The notes beneath the pieces are model-generated. The model saw nothing but the letters and a program-made list of their open reading frames with translations. It was not told the origin of the DNA and searched no databases. Made by a program: the position numbers and the translations under genes. Source: Ramlibacter humi (GTDB lineage: Bacteria; Pseudomonadota; Gammaproteobacteria; Burkholderiales; Burkholderiaceae_C). Taken from it: DNA of 64,000 bases. The stretch is from NCBI RefSeq assembly GCF_004681975.1, contig NZ_SMLK01000005.1, positions 1 through 64,000 of the forward strand, given 5' to 3'. Below, one piece after another: positions 59,897 through 64,000 of this stretch (positions within the stretch are counted from its first letter, which is position 1; each line of letters begins with the position of its first letter).

Positions 59897-60130
59897 ATGG
59901 CACGCGTCTGCGAAGTGACGGGCAAGGGCCCGATGGTCGGGAACAACGTTTCCCACGCCAACAACAAGACCAAGCGCCGGTTCGAAGTGAACCTGCAATA
60001 CCGCCGTTTCTGGGTCGAGAGCGAGAACCGCTGGGTGCGCCTGCGCATTTCCAACGCCGGCCTGCGCCTGATCGACAAGAAGGGCATCGAAACCGTGCTG
60101 GCGGACCTGCGGGCCCGCGGCCAGGCTTAA
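59897..60130 (+). CDS. rpmB: 50S ribosomal protein L28
   Basis: The 77-residue protein starts at 59897 ([20 protein letters not shown]), with GGAG eight bases upstream. [18 protein letters not shown] and [17 protein letters not shown] are L28 signatures. No zinc-type CxxC pairs are present. It leads the L28-L33 pair. Confidence 0.98.
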   Translation: MARVCEVTGKGPMVGNNVSHANNKTKRRFEVNLQYRRFWVESENRWVRLRISNAGLRLIDKKGIETVLADLRARGQA

Positions 60131-60148
60131 TTCGCAAGGAGCACGACC

Positions 60149-60319
60149 ATGGCAAGCAAAGGCGGCCGCGAGAAGATCAAGCTGGAGTCCACCGCGGGCA
60201 CCGGCCACTTCTACACCACGAACAAGAACAAGAAGACGATGCCCGAGAAGATGTCGATCATGAAGTTCGACCCGAAGGCGCGCAAGCACGTCGAGTACAA
60301 AGAGACCAAGCTGAAGTGA
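60149..60319 (+). CDS. rpmG: 50S ribosomal protein L33
   Basis: This 56-residue protein reads [20 protein letters not shown] at the N-terminus and ends VEYKETKLK. It is a Cys-free (zinc-independent) L33. AAGGAG lies eight bases upstream of the ATG, and it follows rpmB by 18 bases, the conserved ribosomal pair. Confidence 0.97.
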   Translation: MASKGGREKIKLESTAGTGHFYTTNKNKKTMPEKMSIMKFDPKARKHVEYKETKLK

Positions 60320-60350
60320 TGTGAGCGCGCCCCGGCGCGCGGTCATTTCA

Positions 60351-60370
60351 GTCCCCGCGAAGGCGGGGAC
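60351..60370. repeat. REP-like perfect palindrome after rpmG
   Basis: GTCCCCGCGAAGGCGGGGAC is an 8-bp perfect stem with a GAAG loop, followed by CCAGGAAA. It resembles the dispersed palindromic units (GGGGA(T/A)-CCAG type) found between genes in many proteobacteria. It may also help terminate the rpmB-rpmG transcript. Confidence 0.7.
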
Positions 60371-60375
60371 CCAGG

Positions 60376-60406
60376 AAAGCCCCGCATCGCGGGGCTTTTC
60401 CTTTTT
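60376..60406. terminator. Rho-independent terminator between rpmG and mocR-like gene
   Basis: AAAGCCCCGC-ATC-GCGGGGCTTTT followed by CCTTTTT ends rpmG transcription; it also lies right against the stop of the convergent regulator gene. Confidence 0.85.
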
Positions 60407-60407
60407 C

Positions 60408-61871
60408 CTACACGGCCGCCTGCGCCGCCGCCAGCCGCCCCAGCACTCGGTACGCCTCGTCGGTCTGCTCGGTGAATGCCTGCGCGCAGCTCACGCGGAT
60501 GAAGTGCTCGTAACGGTCGGTGTTGGAAAACATCGCGCCGGGCGCGATGCGGATGCCTTCGCGCAGCGCCTCGCGGAACAGCACCGACGAACGCACGCCG
60601 GCCGGCAATTGCACCCACAGGCTCAGGCCGCCCGGCGGCAGGCGCAGCCGCGTGCCCGCGGGGAAATGGCGCGCGATCGCCTGCGCCGCCTGTTCCCGCT
60701 GCACGCGCAGCCGCGGGCGCAGGCGTTGCAGGTGACGCTCGAAAGCCGGGGCCCCCACCCAGCGCGCCGCCAGCAGCTGCGAGAACGCGGGCGTGTTGCG
60801 GCTCTGCGCAAACTTCAGCATCTGGATGCGCTCGTGCCAGCGGCCAGCGCTCATCCAGCCCTGGCGCAGGCCGGGCGCCAGCGTCTTGTTGAGCGACTCG
60901 CAGTACACGACGTGCCCGCTGGTGTCCCAGCTCTTGATCGGCCGCGGCCGCTCGTTCGCCTCGACGAAGGGCCGGTACGAGTCGTCCTCCACCAGCGCCA
61001 GGTCGTGCGTGCGGCAGAACGCGGCCAGCGCCGCCTTCTGCGCGTCGGGCATCAGCGTGCCCAGCGGCATTTGCAGGTCCGGCACGACGACGACCGCGCG
61101 CAGGCGCGGCTGCGTGCGCACGGCCAGGTCCAGCGCCTCCAGTGAGATGCCACTGGCCTGGCTGCACGGAATCTCCAGCGTCTTCAGCCCCAAGGATTCC
61201 ACGCCCTGCAGCAGCCCGTAGTAGGTGGGCGATTCCACCGCCACCACGTCGCCCGGCTGGCAGACAGCCGTCAACGCCAGGTGCATGGCCTCGGTGTTGC
61301 CGACGGTCGCGAGCACCTGGTGCGGCGCCACGCGGATGCCCGCGTCCAGCGCGCGCAGTGCCATCGCGGCCTGGAAGTCCGGGTGCGTGGTCGCGGTGGA
61401 CCGGCTCTGCGCCAGCAGGTTCGGCTGCTCGCGCAGCAGCGCGATGGCGGTCTTGTTCAACCAGGCCGTGTCGAACAGTTCCGGCCCCGGCGTCGCGCCG
61501 CCCAGGTCCACCTTCACGTCGGCGCGGCGCGCGCTTTCCACCAGCACCGAGATGCGCTCGTTGATGCCGGCGAAAGGATGGGCGCCCGCGACCGCTTCCA
61601 ACGGCGCGCTCAGGTCGGCGTCCGCCACTTCCTCCAGTGGCGGCACCGCGATGCCGCGCACGAAGTAGCCCACGCGCGGACGCGCCTCCAGCCAGCCGCG
61701 CTCTTCCAGCAGCCGCAGCGTCTGCAGCGCGGTCGACAGGCTGATGCGGTGCCGGCGCATCAGCTCGCGCACGGAAGGCATGCGCATGCCGGTGCGCAGC
61801 GTGTTTTTCTCGATCGCCTGGCCGTAGTGCGAGGCGAGTTGCTGGTACAGGGGGCCGGCGGCAGGGGTCAT
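60408..61871 (-). CDS. MocR-type GntR/aminotransferase regulator
   Basis: The 487-residue protein has an N-terminal GntR winged HTH (about 7-75: LYQQLASHYGQAI, MPSVRELMRRHRISLSTA) and a C-terminal fold-type I aminotransferase-like domain with AVESPTYYGLL and the PLP-binding lysine in ESLNKTLAPGLRQGW (about 320-334). Such regulators sense PLP or amino acids and bind repeats upstream of themselves or a divergent partner. The partner here is a RidA-family gene, with five CTGTTC/GAACAG hexamers between them. The target pathway may involve imine or enamine intermediates (inference). Confidence 0.92.
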   Translation of the reverse strand: MTPAAGPLYQQLASHYGQAIEKNTLRTGMRMPSVRELMRRHRISLSTALQTLRLLEERGWLEARPRVGYFVRGIAVPPLEEVADADLSAPLEAVAGAHPFAGINERISVLVESARRADVKVDLGGATPGPELFDTAWLNKTAIALLREQPNLLAQSRSTATTHPDFQAAMALRALDAGIRVAPHQVLATVGNTEAMHLALTAVCQPGDVVAVESPTYYGLLQGVESLGLKTLEIPCSQASGISLEALDLAVRTQPRLRAVVVVPDLQMPLGTLMPDAQKAALAAFCRTHDLALVEDDSYRPFVEANERPRPIKSWDTSGHVVYCESLNKTLAPGLRQGWMSAGRWHERIQMLKFAQSRNTPAFSQLLAARWVGAPAFERHLQRLRPRLRVQREQAAQAIARHFPAGTRLRLPPGGLSLWVQLPAGVRSSVLFREALREGIRIAPGAMFSNTDRYEHFIRVSCAQAFTEQTDEAYRVLGRLAAAQAAV

Positions 61872-61896
61872 CAGGTTCTCCGGCGGAAATCGTCGC

Positions 61897-62032
61897 CTGT
61901 TCCGGTGGGTCAGAACAGATACACGAAAGCCATGATTGAACCAGAACAGAGGGTGGAAACCGCTTCTGATGCCTCGGGCAGCCGCTTCCGCTGTGGCTGT
62001 TCGGGTTCCGGCCTCAGGCCTATCGTCTGTTC
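61897..62032. promoter_or_regulatory. Five CTGTTC/GAACAG half-sites between mocR-like gene and ridA-like gene
   Basis: CTGTTC at 61897, GAACAG at 61913, GAACAG at 61944, CTGTTC at 61997 and CTGTTC at 62027. Distances between the inner sites are 31, 53 and 30 bases, near whole helical turns (3, 5 and 3), and the first two form an inverted repeat. This fits the arrayed repeats bound by MocR proteins. That the neighbouring regulator binds them is inference. Confidence 0.7.
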
Positions 62033-62065
62033 CGCCTCTCCAACCTGCCTTCCCGAAGGATTCCC

Positions 62066-62566
62066 ATGATCGCCGATCGTGAAGCCACCCTCTTCCGTCT
62101 AGCCCATGAGCTGGGCCTGGACCCCGACGCCGAGCAGCGCATCGGCGGCATCTACACGCCGGTGGTGGTGCACAACGGCACGGCCTGGGTCAGCGGCCAG
62201 GTGCCCCGCGTGGGCAACGAAGTGATCGCCGTCGGCCGCGTGCCCGACCAGGCCCCGCTGGAGCTGGCGAAGAAAGGCGCGCGCGTTTCGGCACTGCGCG
62301 CGCTGATCCTGGTGCGGCAGGCCGCCGGCGGCCTGGACCGCATCGCGCAGGTGCTGCGCATGGGCGTGTACGTGCACAGCGCGCCGGACTTCGGTGGCCA
62401 CAGCGAAGTGGGCGATGCCGCGTCCGAGGTGCTGTATTCGGTGCTGGGTCCGCAGGCGGGACGCCACTCGCGCACGTCGGTCGGCGTCGCGCAGTTGCCC
62501 AAGAGCGCTTCGGTGGAGATCGAACTGGCGGTCGCGCTGCAAGCGGAGGCCGGCGATGGACGCTGA
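62066..62566 (+). CDS. RidA-family (YjgF/YER057c/UK114) protein
   Basis: The 166-residue protein has the RidA trimer fold. GTAWVSGQVPRVGNEVIAVG (about 38-57) carries the VSGQ strand and HSRTSVGVAQLPKSASVEIE (about 135-154) the Arg of the deaminase active site. RidA hydrolyses reactive enamine/imine intermediates; this longer subgroup (with a roughly 30-residue N-terminal extension) may act on other substrates. It is divergent from the MocR-type regulator and its stop overlaps the next gene. Confidence 0.9.
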   Translation: MIADREATLFRLAHELGLDPDAEQRIGGIYTPVVVHNGTAWVSGQVPRVGNEVIAVGRVPDQAPLELAKKGARVSALRALILVRQAAGGLDRIAQVLRMGVYVHSAPDFGGHSEVGDAASEVLYSVLGPQAGRHSRTSVGVAQLPKSASVEIELAVALQAEAGDGR

Positions 62567-62858
62567 ATGGCGGCTCGCCCGGGGCCAACAACTGGTGCGG
62601 CCGGCTTCAACCGGTGACGAGTTCTTTTGTGCGGCGGGGTCGGTGCGCGTGCAATTCACCGGCGGCGCCATCCCCATGCCGGCACGGGTGCTCCACGCGG
62701 GCCAATCGCTGCGGGCGGCGGGAGCGGGCATCTTCACCGCGGAAGCCCTCGTGAAGGGCCACGGACGGTTCATGGCGGCACGCGAAGCCGGTGGCGAAAC
62801 CGCGCCCCCCAAACGAAACAGCCTGCGGCTTTGGGGCCGCAGGCTGCTGTGGGGCTAG
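62556..62858 (+). CDS. Small beta-rich protein (100 aa, DUF2917-like)
   Basis: ATG at 62556 lies inside the last codons of the ridA-like gene (GGCGATGG), and GGAGGC is nine bases upstream. The sequence WRLARGQQLVRPASTGDEFF, CAAGSVRVQFTGG and HAGQSLRAAGAGIFTAEAL has the small strand-rich pattern of a DUF2917/cupin-like domain. The last 15 residues (RNSLRLWGRRLLWG) coincide with a strong hairpin in the DNA, which could instead mark a transcription terminator. A real gene is likely, but the function is unknown. Confidence 0.6.
   Translation: MDAEWRLARGQQLVRPASTGDEFFCAAGSVRVQFTGGAIPMPARVLHAGQSLRAAGAGIFTAEALVKGHGRFMAAREAGGETAPPKRNSLRLWGRRLLWG
62819..62846 (+). terminator. Hairpin inside the 3' end of the small gene
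   Basis: CAGCCTGCGGC and GCCGCAGGCTG form an 11-bp stem around a TTTGGG loop. It is not followed by T. It lies before the convergent desaturase gene. Confidence 0.5.
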
Positions 62859-62870
62859 GGAGGCGCCGCT

Positions 62871-64000
62871 TCAGGCGTGCGCGGAGCGCAGCTTGAGCGA
62901 GAAGCGCTGAAGCGCCTCGATGCCGCTCTCTTCGGCGCGATGGCACCAGGCCTGCAGGTCGGCGGCCAGCTGTTCGCGCGAGTGCGAGGTGTTCAGCCAC
63001 ATCTGGCGCAGTTCCTCGCGCATGGTGACCATCTGGTCCAGCACCGGGTGCTCCGCACGCGCCTGCGCCAGCTTGGGGCGGGCCGACGCCGGCACACGGT
63101 CGTCGTCGCGGTGCAGCCAGCGCTTGGCGGACTTCAGCGGCGACAGGTCGGCGCCCTTTTCCTTCAGCACGGCGATCTCGTCCTTGCAGGCGCGGCGCAT
63201 CTCGCGCGCGTAGCCCGCCATCACCTCGTAGCGGTGGGCGATGAGCGCTTCCAGCGTCTTCTCGTCGGCCACCGGCTTGATCTCGCCCAGGCGCAGCTTC
63301 GGCGGCACCTTCTTGACCTTGGCCCAGCCGATGCGCTGCATCAGCGTGATGTAGACCCAGCCGATGTCGAACTCGTACTTCTTGACCGAGAACTTGGCCG
63401 ACGTGGGGTACGTGTGGTGGTTGTTGTGCAGTTCCTCACCACCGATGATCACGCCCCAGGGCGAGATGTTCGTGCTGGCGTCGGGCGCCTCGAAGTTGCG
63501 GTAGCCCCAGTAGTGGCCGATGCCGTTGATGATGCCGGCCGCGGTGATGGGGATCCACAGCATCTGCACCGCCCACACCGCCGCGCCGATGGCGCCGAAC
63601 AGGGCCAGGTCGATCAGCAGCGTCAGGCCCACGCCCTGCCAGCTGTAGCGGGTGTACAGGTTGCGCTCGATCCAGTCATTGGGCACGCCATGGCCGAACT
63701 TGGCCAGCGTCTCCTGGTTCTTGGCTTCGGCGCGATACAGCTCGGAGCCGCGCCACAGCACGGTGTCGATGCCGCGCGTCTGCGGGCTGTGAGGGTCGTC
63801 CTCGGTCTCGCACTTGGCGTGGTGCTTGCGGTGGATGGCGACCCATTCCTTGGTCACCATGCCGGTGCCCAGCCACAGCCAGAAGCGGAAGAAGTGCGAC
63901 GGGATGGGGCCCAGGTCCATCGCGCGGTGCGCCTGCGTGCGGTGCAGGAAGATGGTGACCGCGGCGATGGTGATGTGGGTGGTGAACAGCGTGTACAGGA
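62871..64000 (-). CDS. Fatty-acid (acyl-CoA-type) desaturase, 5' end beyond the window
   Basis: The frame stays open to the window edge, so the true start is past 64000; at least 376 residues are present. Histidine boxes of membrane di-iron desaturases are visible: FLHRTQAHRAMD, AIHRKHHAKCETEDDPHSP and EELHNNHHTYPTSAK. Hydrophobic segments lie between boxes 2 and 3 (LLIDLALFGAIGAAVWAVQM). A long charged C-terminal region (about 120 residues after LRLGEIKPVADEK) is extra compared with short delta-9 enzymes. Likely a delta-9-type desaturase adjusting membrane lipids; the regiochemistry is inference. Confidence 0.93.
   Translation of the reverse strand, partial: LYTLFTTHITIAAVTIFLHRTQAHRAMDLGPIPSHFFRFWLWLGTGMVTKEWVAIHRKHHAKCETEDDPHSPQTRGIDTVLWRGSELYRAEAKNQETLAKFGHGVPNDWIERNLYTRYSWQGVGLTLLIDLALFGAIGAAVWAVQMLWIPITAAGIINGIGHYWGYRNFEAPDASTNISPWGVIIGGEELHNNHHTYPTSAKFSVKKYEFDIGWVYITLMQRIGWAKVKKVPPKLRLGEIKPVADEKTLEALIAHRYEVMAGYAREMRRACKDEIAVLKEKGADLSPLKSAKRWLHRDDDRVPASARPKLAQARAEHPVLDQMVTMREELRQMWLNTSHSREQLAADLQAWCHRAEESGIEALQRFSLKLRSAHA

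Overview
The window is about 64 kb of GC-rich chromosome from a betaproteobacterium of the order Burkholderiales, most likely family Comamonadaceae (Ramlibacter, Variovorax or Hydrogenophaga type). This rests on the gene order (mraZ to lpxC division and cell-wall cluster on one strand, hslVU-dksA-cobW, ftsK-lolA-rarA, gltIJKL-aspA), the GC-rich codon use, the MurD and DksA proteins with long Ala/Pro/Lys-rich N-terminal extensions, and a ProQ/FinO protein. The genus is an inference. One end is a mobile accessory segment; the rest is ordinary core chromosome.

Region 1 (1-3395): the distal end of an integron gene-cassette array. Five short genes lie head to tail on the + strand. Each is preceded and followed by an attC-type recombination site with the conserved right end GGTCA-N5-8-GTTAGRY. 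No integrase gene is visible, so this is either the tail of a chromosomal integron whose intI lies before base 1 or a CALIN (attC cluster lacking an integrase). The cargo comprises a small conserved hypothetical, an HNH-like Cys/His protein, a secreted LprI/DUF1311 protein, a PD-(D/E)XK-like protein and a small helical protein. The array ends in a decayed attC and a 32-bp inverted repeat abutting lpxC.

Region 2 (3438-22908, - strand): the complete dcw cluster, transcribed mraZ-rsmH-ftsL-ftsI-murE-murF-mraY-murD-ftsW-murG-murC-ddl-ftsQ-ftsA-ftsZ, followed by an FHA-domain gene and lpxC. Most junctions are 1-4 base start/stop overlaps, implying translational coupling. A MraZ-type operator of four 10-bp-spaced GTG repeats overlaps the promoter. 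A 123-bp palindromic repeat interrupts the cluster between murC and ddl.

Region 3 (22950-39780): hslVU protease, a 631-residue STAS-like protein, a Cys-poor DksA with a histone-H1-like tail, a COG0523 metal GTPase, rlmI, a 7TM receptor with a degenerate GGDEF domain, dapF-DUF484-xerC, a CMD-family protein, a Nudix/metallo-beta-lactamase fusion, the RNase P RNA gene rnpB, an FAD dehydrogenase and a ProQ-like RNA chaperone.

Region 4 (39781-58608, - strand): htpX, DUF3025-pyrC, the glutamate/aspartate ABC transporter gltIJKL next to aspartate ammonia-lyase, a LysR regulator, a small overlapping gene pair, a phosphodiesterase, the branched-chain amino-acid transporter livHMGF without a binding protein, rarA-lolA-ftsK, and a Crp/Fnr regulator.

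Region 5 (58777-64000): trxB, rpmB-rpmG with a structured leader, a MocR-type regulator divergent from a RidA-family gene with five shared hexamer repeats between them, a small beta-rich protein, and a fatty-acid desaturase cut by the window edge. No tRNA, rRNA operon, CRISPR array, prophage or insertion-sequence transposase was seen. No gene-free stretch exceeds 300 bases.
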